A stretch of 64,000 nt of DNA from Salinivibrio costicola subsp. costicola ATCC 33508 = LMG 11651 (GCA_000565345.1 AQOF01000023.1:1-64000), one strand, 5' to 3'. Positions 48,785-58,755 are shown, numbered from the stretch's first letter. Notes: generated by a model not told the origin, from the letters alone. A program made the numbers and translations.

Positions 48785-49663
48785 ATGGTTTCTGGAAGCA
48801 TAGTGGCGCTCGTCACACCAATGGATGCACATGGCGAGGTGGATTACGTTAGCCTGAAAAAACTGGTCGAGTTTCATATCCAAGCGGGCACAGATGCGAT
48901 TGTCGCAGTGGGCACAACGGGTGAGTCGTCGACAGTAACCGTGGATGAGCACATTAAAGTGGTCCTAAAGACCTTGGAATTTGCGGATGGACGGATTCCC
49001 GTTATTGCAGGTACGGGGGCAAATGCCACCCACGAAGCGATCACTTTCAGTAAAATGTTTGCCGGGTCGGGCGTAGCCGCTTGTTTGAGTGTGACCCCTT
49101 ATTACAACAAGCCGACGCAAGAAGGCTTATTCCAGCATTATAAAGCCATTGCCGAAGCGACCGACTTACCTCAGATTCTCTATAATGTCCCCGGTCGTAC
49201 TGCCGTAGATATTCAGCCTGAAACGGTGGCGCGCTTAGCGACCTTTGACAATATTATCGGCCTAAAAGATGCCACTGCCGATGTCAGTCGTGTCGCCATT
49301 CATCGGGAACTTTGTGGCGATGACTTCCTCTTATTTAGTGGTGATGATTTAACAGGGCTAGATTTTGTCCTTGCTGGTGGACATGGCGTGATTTCGGTCA
49401 CTAACAATGTTGCCGCTGCGGCAATGGCCAAAATGATTCAATTGGCGCGCGCCGGTGAAGCAGATCAAGCGCATGCAATCAACGAGACGCTGATCCCTTT
49501 ACATCGTCACCTTTTTGACGAAGCCAATCCGATCCCTGTGAAGTGGGCAGTCCGAGAAATGGGATTGATTGCGGATGGCCATCTTCGTCTGCCATTAACC
49601 GAATTAAGCGAGCATTTGCGTCCCGATGTCCGAGAGGCCATGCAGGTTGCGGGTGTTGTTTAA
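48785..49663 (+). CDS. dapA: 4-hydroxy-tetrahydrodipicolinate synthase
   Basis: Condenses pyruvate with aspartate semialdehyde, the committed lysine/DAP step. The start at 48785 ([13 protein letters not shown]) follows AGGGAGA and gives 292 residues, the same as E. coli. Active-site residues: [26 protein letters not shown] with the catalytic tyrosine, and GLKDATAD with the Schiff-base lysine. It is followed 15 nt later by bamC, the conserved dapA-bamC-purC order. Confidence 0.97.
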   Translation: MVSGSIVALVTPMDAHGEVDYVSLKKLVEFHIQAGTDAIVAVGTTGESSTVTVDEHIKVVLKTLEFADGRIPVIAGTGANATHEAITFSKMFAGSGVAACLSVTPYYNKPTQEGLFQHYKAIAEATDLPQILYNVPGRTAVDIQPETVARLATFDNIIGLKDATADVSRVAIHRELCGDDFLLFSGDDLTGLDFVLAGGHGVISVTNNVAAAAMAKMIQLARAGEADQAHAINETLIPLHRHLFDEANPIPVKWAVREMGLIADGHLRLPLTELSEHLRPDVREAMQVAGVV

Positions 49664-49678
49664 GCCGTTGGAGTGTCA

Positions 49679-50709
49679 ATGAAACCAGTATTTAAGCTCG
49701 GCCTTTGTGCATCATGGTTACCGGGCTGGTGGCCTGTAGTGGTGGCGCCGAGCAACGCCGTCAAGCCAAAGATGATTTTAGCTACTTGCAAACGACCCCG
49801 CTGTCGCAGTGGCAAACCTTGCCGGATCAAGCGCCTTACTTTTCCACCAATTATCAGATCCCTGAGCAAGACTTTAAGGGCGAAATCGGCAAAAATGTCG
49901 ATATTCGTCCGCCGCGTCAAGTGCTTGATTTAGTGCCAGGGGCGCGTATTGAGCGTGACAGTCGTGGAATAACCGTCGCGGTTGCCAATGAGCAGCAGCT
50001 TACCCAATTATGGGAAACCGTTGAACGTCTGGCGAACGATAAGACCATTCCTGTTGAGACACAAGCCGCAGATCAAATTGACACCGGCTGGATCGCTTGG
50101 GAAAAAGAAGACAGTGCTCATCAGGCTCGGTTCCGCCTATCACGACTCGAACAAGGGCGGCGATTTGCACTGGGCGTCAATATGATTGATTCACGCGCCA
50201 AGGCCAGTGATGAACCTTTGACGCCGGCAGAGCAGGAACGCTATAACACCTTAATGACCAATCTGATTACGGTGAGCCATGATGCAGCACTACGTGCAGA
50301 GGCGCGCCGTTTAGCTGCGCAACGTCAGTCAGATATTCCGATGAGTTTTGGTACTGATCGAAGTGGCTTGCCAGTGATTATTGCGCGTGCTCCGTATGAT
50401 GTCGTATGGGAAAAACTTCCTGAGATGATTAAACCGCTCGGATTTACGGTAGAAAGCCGCAACCAATCGCAAGGTACGGTGAAAACGCGTCACGTTGCGC
50501 CGAATGATGAGCGTTGGCAAGCCCTTGGGGTTGAACCTATCTCGCTGCCGGACAATAGCTACACACTATTGTTAGGGGATTTAGGCAACCGCACCTCAAT
50601 AAATGTGACCGACAGTGATGGAAAGCCGGTTAAAAAAGCAACGTTAGAAGCGCTTAGCCCAGCGTTGAAAGCGGCCATTGCACAGCTTAGCCAGGCCACA
50701 TCGCAGTAA
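49679..50709 (+). CDS. bamC: Outer membrane assembly lipoprotein BamC (one frameshift)
   Basis: Lipoprotein of the BAM complex inserting beta-barrel proteins. The true start is ATG at 49679 (MKPVFKLGL); one T is missing in the run at 49704-49706, after which CIMVTGLVACSGG gives the lipobox (LVAC). Two helix-grip domains follow (from about 100 and 230). Restored length 343, as in E. coli BamC. A start inside the second frame would truncate the signal peptide. A terminator follows before purC. Confidence 0.93.
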
Positions 50710-50715
50710 TCTTAT

Positions 50716-50746
50716 AGGGACGCCAGACAGCGTCCCTTATTTTTTA
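50716..50746 (+). terminator. Terminator between bamC and purC
   Basis: AGGGACGC / GCGTCCCT, an 8-bp stem with loop CAGACA, followed by TATTTTTT. purC may therefore have its own promoter or depend on partial readthrough. No PurR box was found in the 24 bp remaining before purC. Confidence 0.85.
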
Positions 50747-50769
50747 GCGCCTAATGGAGAGAATAGGTA

Positions 50770-51482
50770 ATGGAAAAACGTGCTGAGTTGTATCGCGGTA
50801 AGGCAAAATCTGTTTATGCAACCGATGATGAAAACCGCTTTGTTCTGCACTTTCGCAATGACACCTCTGCGTTTGATGGTGAGCGTGTTGAGCAACTTGA
50901 GCGAAAAGGTGAAGTGAATAACAAGTTCAATCACTTCATCATGCAAAAGCTTGAGCAGGCAGGTATTCCCACCCAAATGGACCAACTGTTGTCCGATACC
51001 GAGTGCGTGGTGAAAAAGCTCGATATGATCCCGGTTGAGTGTGTGGTAAGAAACATTGCCGCGGGCTCACTTTGTCGCCGACTGGGCGTAGAAGAGGGCA
51101 CAGCACTCACTCCACCCACTTTTGAGTTGTTTTTAAAAAACGATGCGCTGCATGATCCTATGGTCAATGAATCACTGTGTGAATCATTAGGGTTCGCGAG
51201 CCAAGCCCAATTAGCGACCATGAAGTCGCTGACGTATCAGGTTAACGATGTGCTTAAGGCGTTGTTTGCTGAGGGTGACTTATTGCTGGTGGACTACAAG
51301 CTGGAGTTTGGCGTTGACGTCAACGGTAATATTGTCCTTGGCGATGAGTTTAGCCAGATGGCTGTCGTTTGTGGGATGCCAACACGCGAGAAAAATTGGA
51401 TAAAGACCGCTTCCGCCAAGGTCTAGGTGGTGTGGTAGAAGCTTATATCGAAGTAGCAAAGCGTATCGGCTTAGCCCTATAA
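50770..51482 (+). CDS. purC: SAICAR synthetase (one frameshift)
   Basis: Joins aspartate to CAIR in purine synthesis. N-terminal [15 protein letters not shown] and [13 protein letters not shown] carry ATP and substrate contacts. After GDEFS one C is missing near 51354-51355; the restored sequence is [20 protein letters not shown] and ends KRIGLAL with the stop at 51480-51482. Restored length 237 residues, the same as E. coli. The unrepaired frame ends in unrelated residues. Confidence 0.95.
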
Positions 51483-51544
51483 TTTTTTGGCTTAAAAAGC
51501 AAACGATTGCGTCGCGTGTGAAGACAATAGCACCGTGTAAATAA

Positions 51545-51575
51545 AATAGCGCCATGGATATGGCGCTATTTTTTA
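51545..51575. terminator. Bidirectional terminator after purC
   Basis: AATAGCGCCAT / ATGGCGCTATT, an 11-bp stem with loop GGAT and a T run. It also contains the stop codon of the convergent DUF2897 gene (51566-51568) in its stem. Confidence 0.9.
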
Positions 51576-51772
51576 TCGTCGCTCTTATCAGTAGGGAGGT
51601 CGGTATTATCGTTTGCGTCATCGTCAGACGCTGAACGTTGATGCTTATCAGGCTTGTCTTTGTATTTAAGCCCAAACTTGGCGTTGGCGGTGTATTTGAG
51701 CGCCATGATGTTACTCACGACCACGGCGACCACAATGGTAATAATCACATAAGGATTGGTTAGCCATTCCAT
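51566..51772 (-). CDS. DUF2897 small membrane protein
   Basis: 68-residue protein with one N-terminal membrane helix ([21 protein letters not shown]) and a strongly charged tail rich in Asp, Lys and Ser. It fits the vibrio DUF2897 family of unknown function. A GAGGTGG RBS precedes the ATG at 51772. It overlaps the end of the M15 peptidase by 13 nt, so the two are probably cotranslated. Confidence 0.8.
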   Translation of the reverse strand: MEWLTNPYVIITIVVAVVVSNIMALKYTANAKFGLKYKDKPDKHQRSASDDDANDNTDLPTDKSDDKK

Positions 51773-52456
51773 CTTTCCACCTCGCATAAGTTGGTGACGT
51801 AAGTTGAATATATCCAATCTAATTGGCCGAGGATAGCGTCTTTCCCACAAATCGGCGCATGGGTGATCGCAGCCGCGAGCATATCCTGAGAGAAAGCGGA
51901 TAACATTGACGCACTGGTGGCAATATGGCTGATATGCCATGGCTCTCTGGCAACCCGCCTTGGTATCTCGCATAAGGAAGAAAGAAACCAAATGCTGATA
52001 CATTGGCATATAGCCAAGAGGAAAAGGCCGCTTGCGGGCCACTGTCGTATTCGGGTGGGGTTAAAGCCAGCGGCTGATCAGGGATAAGAGACTGCTTATC
52101 GTACACATCCATGTCTGTTCCCCAATGATGTCGACTGGCGCCGGGTAACGCCGACCAGCGTAAGATCGCGTGCACCCGTTCCTTGTCTGATAAGCGGGTT
52201 ATATCCATAGGTTGGCTGTGAGCATCAAGGACAGGCAGATCGCCGTTAAATTTACCATTCCAGATCGCCAACTGACGTTCAAAAGCGCGATAACCACTGG
52301 CGACTCTCAACGCGAACCCAGCACGACTCGCTGCCTGTTGTAAGGCGACGACGTCAGATAACACTTCCTGATGCAAACAGGGCGCCCCAGGTTGCGCGTT
52401 CATTGGCTGAAGGCTGAAGCGTCTTGCCCAATCAACTGTGCTGCGCGTAGGCTCAC
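51760..52456 (-). CDS. M15-family D,D-carboxypeptidase-like metallopeptidase (two frameshifts)
   Basis: Zinc peptidase of the VanY/DacB-like M15 family, expected to cut D-Ala-D-Ala or related wall peptides. Motifs are [33 protein letters not shown] (zinc His and Asp), and EPWHIS (catalytic Glu, zinc His). Breaks are a missing G near 51954-51956 and a probable missing base near 52411-52416. The start is proposed as GTG at 52456, because it overlaps the dapE stop as GTGA and the repaired N-terminus reads [13 protein letters not shown]. Restored length about 232. No signal peptide, so it may act in the cytoplasm on recycled peptides. Confidence 0.8.
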
Positions 52457-53585
52457 GGTAGCGCCTTTTCCAACACTTTTTGGTACATGTCGGTCAGCTT
52501 TTCTAAGTCAGGAATACTCACACACTCATTGACCTTATGAATCGTGGCATTGACCGGACCCAGCTCAATCACTTGAGCGCCCATCTGGGCGATAAAACGA
52601 CCATCAGAGGTGCCACCGGTTGTCAGTAATTGCGGCGTTTGATGATTCACCTCTTCAACCGCGGCCACAACTGCATCAAGCAAGGTACCTTCATCGGTCA
52701 AAAACGGGTCGCCACTGTGGTCCATTCTAAGGTGTAGTCGAGCCCGTGCGCGTCCAAAATAGAATAAACTCGCTGTTTGATGGTTTCACTATCTAGCTCG
52801 GTACTAAAGCGGAAGTTAAATTGCGCATGACACTCACCCGGGACCACATTGGCTGCGCCGGTACCTGCCTCAATATTTGGGATTTGAAAGCTTGTCGGTG
52901 GGAAAAAAGCATTGCCATTATCCCACACTGTTTGCACTAACTCTGTTAGCGCTGGCATGGCCTGATGGACAGGATTACTTGCAAGGTGCGGATAGGCGAC
53001 ATGGCCTTGTACTCCTTTAACGTACAAATCGCCAGTGATGGATCCGCGACGACCGTTTTTGACCACATCACCGACGTGATTCGTACTTGAGGGTTCACCG
53101 ACAATACACATGTCGATTTTCTCATTTCGAGCCATCAGCGTATCGACGACACGGGTGGTGCCATTAATAAAGGGTCCTTCTTCATCCGACGTGATCAGAA
53201 ACGCGAGTGAACCCGAGTGGTCTGGATGCTCGGCAATAAAGCGCTCAACAGCGACAACCATGGCGGCGAGTGAGCCCTTCATGTCCGCGGCGCCACGTCC
53301 ATGAAGGTGATCGTCAATGACAGTGGCTTCAAATGGCGGCGTATGCCATTGATCGCGCGGGCCAGCGGGGACGACATCGGTGTGGCCCGCAAACGTGAAG
53401 AGCGGCCCATCAGTGCCCCGTCGCGCCCAAAGGTTGGTGGTATCGTCAAACACCATGGTTTCAATCGTAAAGCCCAGGGCTTCTAATCGAGCAATCATTT
53501 GAGCTTGGCAACCCGCGTCTTCCGGTGTGACCGACTCACGATTGATCAAGTCTTTTGCCAAAGCCAGCGTAGCAGTATCAGTCAT
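52453..53585 (-). CDS. dapE: Succinyl-diaminopimelate desuccinylase (one frameshift)
   Basis: Binuclear zinc enzyme releasing LL-DAP in the succinylase lysine pathway. Zinc ligands lie in [24 protein letters not shown] and [12 protein letters not shown]. One base is missing near 52719-52720: LDYTLEWT continues [17 protein letters not shown]. Restored length 377 residues, as usual. Operon with the M15 peptidase downstream; dapA lies 3 kb away on the other strand. Confidence 0.95.
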
Positions 53586-53623
53586 TGGAGTTTCCTTACA
53601 GCAACAGTAAATAAGTGCTTACA

Positions 53624-53968
53624 TTACGCGAAAATCTCAGCGTATTGGCTCTCTTTAAAGCCAAGATAGTAGTTTCCTTTGTGTACGAGTAAAGGGCGTT
53701 TAATGATCGCTGGATTGTCTAACATGATCGCAATCGCACGGGGTTGGTCTAAGCTGGCTTTTTGTTCGTCACTTAGCTGGCGATAAGTGGTGCCACGCTT
53801 GTTAATCAAAGGCTCCCACCCTAATTCGGCAACAAAGGTCTGTAACATCTCGGCATCTAACCCCGTCTTGCGGTAATCGTGATACTGATAGTTAATGCCT
53901 TGGTTATCCAACCATTTAAGGGCTTTTTTTAGGGTGTCGCAGTTTTTAATGCCAAATACAGTTGTCAT
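53624..53968 (-). CDS. yffB: ArsC/Spx-family reductase YffB
   Basis: Thioredoxin-fold protein of the ArsC/Spx family. The N-terminal MTTVFGIKNCDTLKKALKWL has one cysteine at position 10; the loop NKRGTTYRQL and AIIKRPLLVHKGN are typical of YffB, which sits next to dapE in E. coli. The start at 53968 matches family length (114 residues); an in-frame ATG 15 nt upstream is possible. It lacks the arsenate-binding context and its substrate is unknown. Confidence 0.9.
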   Translation of the reverse strand: MTTVFGIKNCDTLKKALKWLDNQGINYQYHDYRKTGLDAEMLQTFVAELGWEPLINKRGTTYRQLSDEQKASLDQPRAIAIMLDNPAIIKRPLLVHKGNYYLGFKESQYAEIFA

Positions 53969-54192
53969 GGTCGTTATCATCATTATTTACGGACAATTAA
54001 GAGTGACATCGCTCAACATCGAACGCAATAGTGGGGAAGGGGCCGTTTGGCGATGCGATAAGGGATGAAGCGTGTGAAATGTGCCACTAAATGAGTCTGC
54101 AGCACGTCGATTTGATGGCCTTTTGATCAAGCGCAAAGCCTCTTCGCAGGCGGCATGAATAATGGGAACATTCGTAACTGTTGGAGGTTCAT

Positions 54193-54470
54193 ATGGAACT
54201 AAACCCGGTATTCGCCCGGCGTCTCTATCTTGCCGTGTTGGTAGAAGAAATGGAACGCCCAAATGTGCCACGCCTTATCGAGGCGACAGGCTGGCCCCGT
54301 CGTACGATCCAAGATGTATTGAAATCACTGTCTGGCTCGGTATCGATATGACTTTTATCCAAGATGGAAAGCGTCATAACGATGGTTACTACCAGCTTAA
54401 AGACTGGGGACCGTTCCGCCGTGATTGGGTCGAAGGTAAAAAGCGCGATATTCGCTCTTATATCAACTAG
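54193..54470 (+). CDS. Small winged-helix protein (one frameshift)
   Basis: Putative DNA-binding protein. The start ATG at 54193 has an excellent TGGAGG Shine-Dalgarno at 54182-54187. The N-terminal part MELNPVFARRLYLAVLVEEME leads into a helix-turn-helix (IEATGWPRRTIQDVLKSL); one C is missing near 54335 and it continues GLGIDMTFIQDGKRHNDGYYQL, a wing-like hairpin. Restored length about 92 residues. Similar short proteins occur in vibrios; I do not know a symbol or target. Confidence 0.78.
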
Positions 54471-54478
54471 CTGCTCGT

Positions 54479-54913
54479 TTAAGGCGTGATAAGCTCAGCG
54501 TCGGTTAAACGTTGGCGAATGACCTCGGCACGTTGACGGTTGGCGCCAAAGTCATAGTAGCCAATCCGAGATGCGGAGCGAAGGGCGATCTGGTTGCCCT
54601 CAAGCGAGACTTCAACATCATCCACAAAGCGCAGCACCTTAGTGGTGAAGCGTAAGTGTACGTAATTATCTTGCGAGGTGACGACCTCAGCACGCGGCAT
54701 GGCGGCGATATGAGTGACAATGGCTGAAAACGTCACGTTGTCGTTGGCGATATAAAGCGGTGCCAGCTGGAATTTTTCTCGGGTATCTGCCGTGGACACA
54801 CAGTTGGGACTATCGCCACAGGCCGTCACTGGCGGATGTTTAGCCATCGTTTCTCCTTTGCTGCAGCCAGCCAAAGTGATGATCCCTATAACCGTTATCA
54901 GTCGCTTCCACAT
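54479..54913 (-). CDS. DUF1499 lipoprotein
   Basis: 144-residue predicted lipoprotein. The start at 54913 gives MWKRLITVIGIITLAGCSKG with a lipobox (LAGC). The DUF1499 domain starts with CGDSPNCVST and contains VTSQDNYVHLRFTTKVLRFVDDVEV, ending in SRIGYYDFGANRQRAE, all diagnostic. Its function is unknown. A longer in-frame start is rejected because it would mask the signal. Confidence 0.88.
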   Translation of the reverse strand: MWKRLITVIGIITLAGCSKGETMAKHPPVTACGDSPNCVSTADTREKFQLAPLYIANDNVTFSAIVTHIAAMPRAEVVTSQDNYVHLRFTTKVLRFVDDVEVSLEGNQIALRSASRIGYYDFGANRQRAEVIRQRLTDAELITP

Positions 54914-55006
54914 TACGCCCTCACCAATATATAGCCAATGAACCCTATCCAGCTTATCACAAGTAAAAGCCATGGGAGACTGCTGTAGCTTTTATCTAAC
55001 CCAGGT

Positions 55007-55279
55007 TCAGCGGGGGTAAGGATCATCGACCGGGGCTTGAGATGCTTTTACAGGCGCGGCGCTTGATGGTTTATTTTGTTGTTTTTTCCGTGCTTTATCC
55101 TGCTCGCGTGCTTTTGCTTTTTGTTCCTTTTTATATTGGGCAATCCCTTTTTCAATCCCTTGTGCAATCAGTTTGGTCTGCGCTTTTGTTTGTCCCGGTT
55201 TTTGTGTGGCTTTCGCAACGCGCATAGCGTCTTGTTGCGTTTCTGGCGAAATCGTCGCGTTGGCTTTGGCTTTGGCCAT
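55007..55279 (-). CDS. DUF2956 protein
   Basis: 90-residue basic, soluble protein. The family core reads SPETQQDAMRVAKATQKPGQ and KLIAQGIEKGIAQYKKEQKA; a lysine-rich coiled stretch and a proline-containing tail follow. Conserved in vibrios and alteromonads near crr/pts genes; the function is unknown. High Lys content could suggest RNA or ribosome contact, but that is only a guess. Confidence 0.85.
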   Translation of the reverse strand: MAKAKANATISPETQQDAMRVAKATQKPGQTKAQTKLIAQGIEKGIAQYKKEQKAKAREQDKARKKQQNKPSSAAPVKASQAPVDDPYPR

Positions 55280-55399
55280 AAGGCTCCATGTAACGCTTAA
55301 TAAATAACTCCAGCCAAGGATAACAAATTTTACTTTTAGGCTTGCAGTTTTTATTGCATGTCGCCATGGTAAATATGTGACTTCTCAATCAATAAGCTT

Positions 55400-55869
55400 A
55401 TGGATACATTTCATCACTTTGACGACAAAGGGTATATCAAGGCACCGCAGATTGCCGTGTTGTGTTTACTGTTATTAAGCCGCGCGTGGTGGCTATTGGC
55501 AATGGCTGGCGTGAGTCGAGAGCAGGGTAGTGAGTTGCTCGCGCTGGTTTATCCTGAGTTATCGGCGTTTTATATAAGCTTGGCAATTGGCGTGGTGCCG
55601 CTCGGGTTGTTGTTATTAGTCGGTAACTGCGACAGAGCGCCTGAATGGCTAAGACAACACTGGCACATTGGCTATTGGTGGGTTTGGCTATTATGGCTAT
55701 GGGAAGCTTATCAAGTCTGGCAAACGTTCATCGTCACTGGGGGCAGTTTGATTGGCTGCTTGCTTTACACGGCCTTTGGCTGGCTTGGGCAAGCCTTTAT
55801 TGGGCAAGAAGCCGACGCGTCAAACACTTCTTTTTTCAGTTTACGAGTGATGGCCGAGCGATGGCTTAA
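55400..55869 (+). CDS. yfeZ: YfeZ-like DUF2919 membrane protein (one frameshift)
   Basis: Inner-membrane protein with about four helices. The N-terminus FDDKGYIKAPQIAVLCLLLLSRAWW and MAGVSREQGSELLALVYPEL match DUF2919/YfeZ. A base is missing somewhere in 55645-55681; the downstream frame gives LLVGLAIMAMGSLSSLANV and ends near 55869. The restored length of about 156 residues agrees with the family. E. coli yfeZ also lies close to the cys/pts region. Confidence 0.82.
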
Positions 55870-55872
55870 AAA

Positions 55873-55896
55873 AAACGCAGCCAATTGGCTGCGTTT
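55873..55896. terminator. Bidirectional terminator between yfeZ and crr
   Basis: AAACGCAGCC / GGCTGCGTTT, a perfect 10-bp stem with loop AATT between convergent genes. Confidence 0.88.
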
Positions 55897-55917
55897 GTCT
55901 AAACCAGAGACGGTTCA

Positions 55918-56427
55918 TTACTTGGTGACGCGTAATACTGGGGTTTCACCCACAGTGACGGCACCTGATAGTTTGGTCAACTCTTTGATCTCATCCATAT
56001 TCGAGATCACAACAGGTGTCAGTGTTGATTTCGCTTTCTCTTCGAGTGTCGCTAAATCAAATTCAATCACGGTATCACCGGCTTTAACCGTTTGACCTTC
56101 TTCGGCAATGCGCTTGAAGCCTTCGCCTTTCAGCTCGACGGTGTCGATACCAAAGTGAACAAAAAGCTCGACGCCATCGTCTGACTCAATTGAGAAAGCG
56201 TGGTTGGTTTCGAAAATCTTACCGATAGTGCCGTTTACTGGCGCTACCATTTTGTCACCAGATGGCTTAATCGCAACACCATCACCGACGATTTTCTCAG
56301 CAAACACAACGTCAGGCACGTCTTCGATGTTGACGATCTCACCCGACAATGGGGCGATAATTTCAATAGCACTAGCGTCGTTGCTGTCTTCAGACACCAA
56401 CTTCTTCAGTTTGTCGAACAGACCCAT
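55918..56427 (-). CDS. crr: PTS glucose-specific EIIA component
   Basis: Soluble phosphocarrier of the glucose PTS and central regulator (adenylate cyclase, inducer exclusion, FrsA). The active-site histidines are in TNHAFSIES and [11 protein letters not shown]. Length 169 residues, the same as E. coli. It is the last gene of ptsH-ptsI-crr and has its own spacing of 39 nt from ptsI. Its phosphorylation state controls CRP activity through cAMP, which ties it to the CRP-linked RNA at 22.2 kb. Confidence 0.98.
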   Translation of the reverse strand: MGLFDKLKKLVSEDSNDASAIEIIAPLSGEIVNIEDVPDVVFAEKIVGDGVAIKPSGDKMVAPVNGTIGKIFETNHAFSIESDDGVELFVHFGIDTVELKGEGFKRIAEEGQTVKAGDTVIEFDLATLEEKAKSTLTPVVISNMDEIKELTKLSGAVTVGETPVLRVTK

Positions 56428-56466
56428 AGTGTTGCTCCTAAGCAGTAATTCTTTGCTGATTGTATA

Positions 56467-58191
56467 TTAGCAAGCGGTTTTTTCCGCAATAAATTTTTCG
56501 ACATAGGCCTCGATTTCTGCCGCAGTTGGCAAAGTGAGCGCTGTGTCGGCCATCGCTTTCACATCAGCAAAGTTGGCATTACGGATAATCTTCTTGATGC
56601 GAGGGATAGAAATGGCACTCATGCTGAACTCATCCAAACCCATTCCCATCAATAGTAACGTTGCTTTCTCATCACCTGCAAGCTCTCCGCACATCCCCGT
56701 CCATTTTCCTTCAGCATGTGAGGCATCAATCACTTGCTTGATAACCGTTAGTACTGCAGGAGACAGTGGATTGTACAGGTGCGAAATAAGCTCATTACCA
56801 CGATCGACCGCTAAGGTGTATTGGGTCAAATCGTTAGTGCCGATGCTGAAAAATTCCACTTCTTTAGCGAGGTGGTGAGCGATTGCAGCCGCGGCCGGTG
56901 TCTCAACCATTACGCCGATTTCAAGATCAGCATCAAAGTCGAGGCCTTCTTGGCGTAGCTCTGCTTTGTAGGTTTCAATCGCTTCTTTTAGCTCGCGGAT
57001 TTCTTCGACAGAAATAATCATCGGGAACATGACACGAATTTTACCGTGTGCCGATGCACGTAGAATCGCACGTAGCTGATCGCGGAGAATTTCGCGACGG
57101 TCAAGACTGATACGGACGGCTCGCCAGCCAAGATGGTTCATTTCTTCAGGCAGGTCCATATAAGGCAGATCTTTGTCACCGCCAATGTCCATGGTGCGAA
57201 TGATCACTGGGTGACCATCAATCGCTTTTGCGACCGCCTTATACGCTTGATATTGCTCTTCTTCAGTGGGGAGCGAGTCACGGTCCATGAACAAGAACTC
57301 AGTGCGATAAAGACCCACACCTTCACCACCGTTACGGTTCACACCGTCACAGTCTTTTACTGTGCCCACGTTGCCGCACACTTCGACTTGGTGGCCGTCT
57401 AATGTGATAGCAGGCAAGTCTTTGAGCTTCGCGAGCTCGGCTTTTTCCGCGATGTGTTGATCACGAATCGCTTTAAACTTGTTGAGCTCTTCGTCAGAAG
57501 GATTAACGACAATTTGGTTGTTAATCGCATCAAGCACCAACATGTCACCGTTTTTAACATTGGCGGTGGCGTTGTTAGTGCCCACAATCGCTGGAAGCTC
57601 TAACGAGCGTGCCATGATCGACGAGTGCGAGGTGCGACCACCGATATCGGTGATAAAACCGAGCACATAATTCAGGTCAACCTGTGCTGTTTCTGAAGGC
57701 GTCAGATCATTCGCAACCAGGATCACTTCTTCGTTGATCGCGCTCAGAGACACCATGTTGATGCCGAGTGCGTTTTTAACAAAACGAGAACCAATATCAC
57801 GGATATCTGCCGCACGCTCTTTCAGATAATCATCATCCAGAGATTCAAGCGTCACCGCCTGCTCTTCAATCACAGCGTAAATCGCATGATCTGCAGTGGC
57901 ATGGTTAGATTTGATGAAGCTGACAATCTCGTCTTCCAGCTCTTCATCTTCTAGCAGCATGATGTGACCTTCGAAGATCGCTTCTTTCTCTTCGCCGAAG
58001 GTTTCCCTTGCTTTGTCTTTGATCGCTTCGAGTTGCGTCTTAGACTGTTCGCGAGCATCCAATACGCGCTGAATTTCTTTTTCAATTCGAGACGCATCAA
58101 TCTTATCTTTATTGATGACAACGTCTTCTTCTTGCAACAGCAGTGCTTTACCAAAAGCAATACCAGGTGATGCCAGGATGCCTGAAATCAT
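56467..58191 (-). CDS. ptsI: PTS enzyme I
   Basis: Phosphoenolpyruvate-protein phosphotransferase starting the PTS phosphorelay. The phosphorylated histidine is in [18 protein letters not shown] (His about 189). The PEP-binding signature [19 protein letters not shown] and the cysteine-containing MCGELAGDE are in the C-terminal barrel. Length 574, complete. It is 50 nt from ptsH and 39 nt from crr, in one operon. Confidence 0.98.
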   Translation of the reverse strand: MISGILASPGIAFGKALLLQEEDVVINKDKIDASRIEKEIQRVLDAREQSKTQLEAIKDKARETFGEEKEAIFEGHIMLLEDEELEDEIVSFIKSNHATADHAIYAVIEEQAVTLESLDDDYLKERAADIRDIGSRFVKNALGINMVSLSAINEEVILVANDLTPSETAQVDLNYVLGFITDIGGRTSHSSIMARSLELPAIVGTNNATANVKNGDMLVLDAINNQIVVNPSDEELNKFKAIRDQHIAEKAELAKLKDLPAITLDGHQVEVCGNVGTVKDCDGVNRNGGEGVGLYRTEFLFMDRDSLPTEEEQYQAYKAVAKAIDGHPVIIRTMDIGGDKDLPYMDLPEEMNHLGWRAVRISLDRREILRDQLRAILRASAHGKIRVMFPMIISVEEIRELKEAIETYKAELRQEGLDFDADLEIGVMVETPAAAAIAHHLAKEVEFFSIGTNDLTQYTLAVDRGNELISHLYNPLSPAVLTVIKQVIDASHAEGKWTGMCGELAGDEKATLLLMGMGLDEFSMSAISIPRIKKIIRNANFADVKAMADTALTLPTAAEIEAYVEKFIAEKTAC

Positions 58192-58241
58192 AGCTTTACC
58201 TTACGTTTATCCAACTTAAAACCGATAGAAAAAGAGCCGGA

Positions 58242-58499
58242 TTACTCCAGCTCGTCCATCAGTTTTACCAGGTGATCAACGGCTTGTTGTGCTTGCGCAC
58301 CTTCAGCAGAGATAGTCACCTTGGTGCCTTTGGTCAAGCCAAGGGTTTGCAGTTTAAATAGGCTTTTCGCGCTCGCGCTCTTACCGTTTGACTCAACAGT
58401 GATGTCAGCGTCATAGCTTTTTGCTTCTTTGACGAACTGCGCCGCTGGACGAGTGTGTAGGCCGTTTTCTGCACTAATTTCAACTTGCTTCTGATACAT
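58242..58499 (-). CDS. ptsH: PTS phosphocarrier HPr
   Basis: Small carrier shuttling phosphate from EI to sugar-specific EIIA domains. His15 is in [16 protein letters not shown] and Ser46 in [13 protein letters not shown]. Length 85 residues. The Shine-Dalgarno ACGGGGTGA lies directly upstream of the ATG and is complementary to the C-rich tract of the candidate RNA at 22460-22471, so translation is a likely target of repression. Confidence 0.98.
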   Translation of the reverse strand: MYQKQVEISAENGLHTRPAAQFVKEAKSYDADITVESNGKSASAKSLFKLQTLGLTKGTKVTISAEGAQAQQAVDHLVKLMDELE

Positions 58500-58545
58500 G
58501 ATTCACCCCGTTTCTGTATTTTTTTAAATCTATGTATTAAATATA

Positions 58546-58596
58546 AGGTTAGCTTAACCGCTAACGGGCGATTTCGCTATCCGTTGACGCTAACCT
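58546..58596 (-). repeat. Stem-loop in the ptsH leader
   Basis: AGGTTAGC (58546-58553) pairs with GCTAACCT (58589-58596); inside, AACGG/CCGTT and GCG/CGC extend the structure around ATTT. It lies 47-97 nt upstream of the ptsH start on the coding strand, so it would form in the mRNA leader if transcription starts above 58600. Confidence 0.45.
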
Positions 58597-58755
58597 AACC
58601 AAGAAATCGACCAGATAGCTTAATCCATGTCAATTTCATGTCATCTTTCTCTCATTTTTGACCTTCCACTCACTCGCCTCAAGGGCTTTTATTTTGATGC
58701 GGAAAATAAAAATATTGCTGTGTTTTACTAAAGCTTAATATAAAAATCAAACAAA

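Noticed and set aside
53987..54271. Open frame of 94 codons on the minus strand upstream of yffB
   Set aside because: No recognisable motif; it overlaps the well-supported winged-helix gene and its RBS on the other strand.
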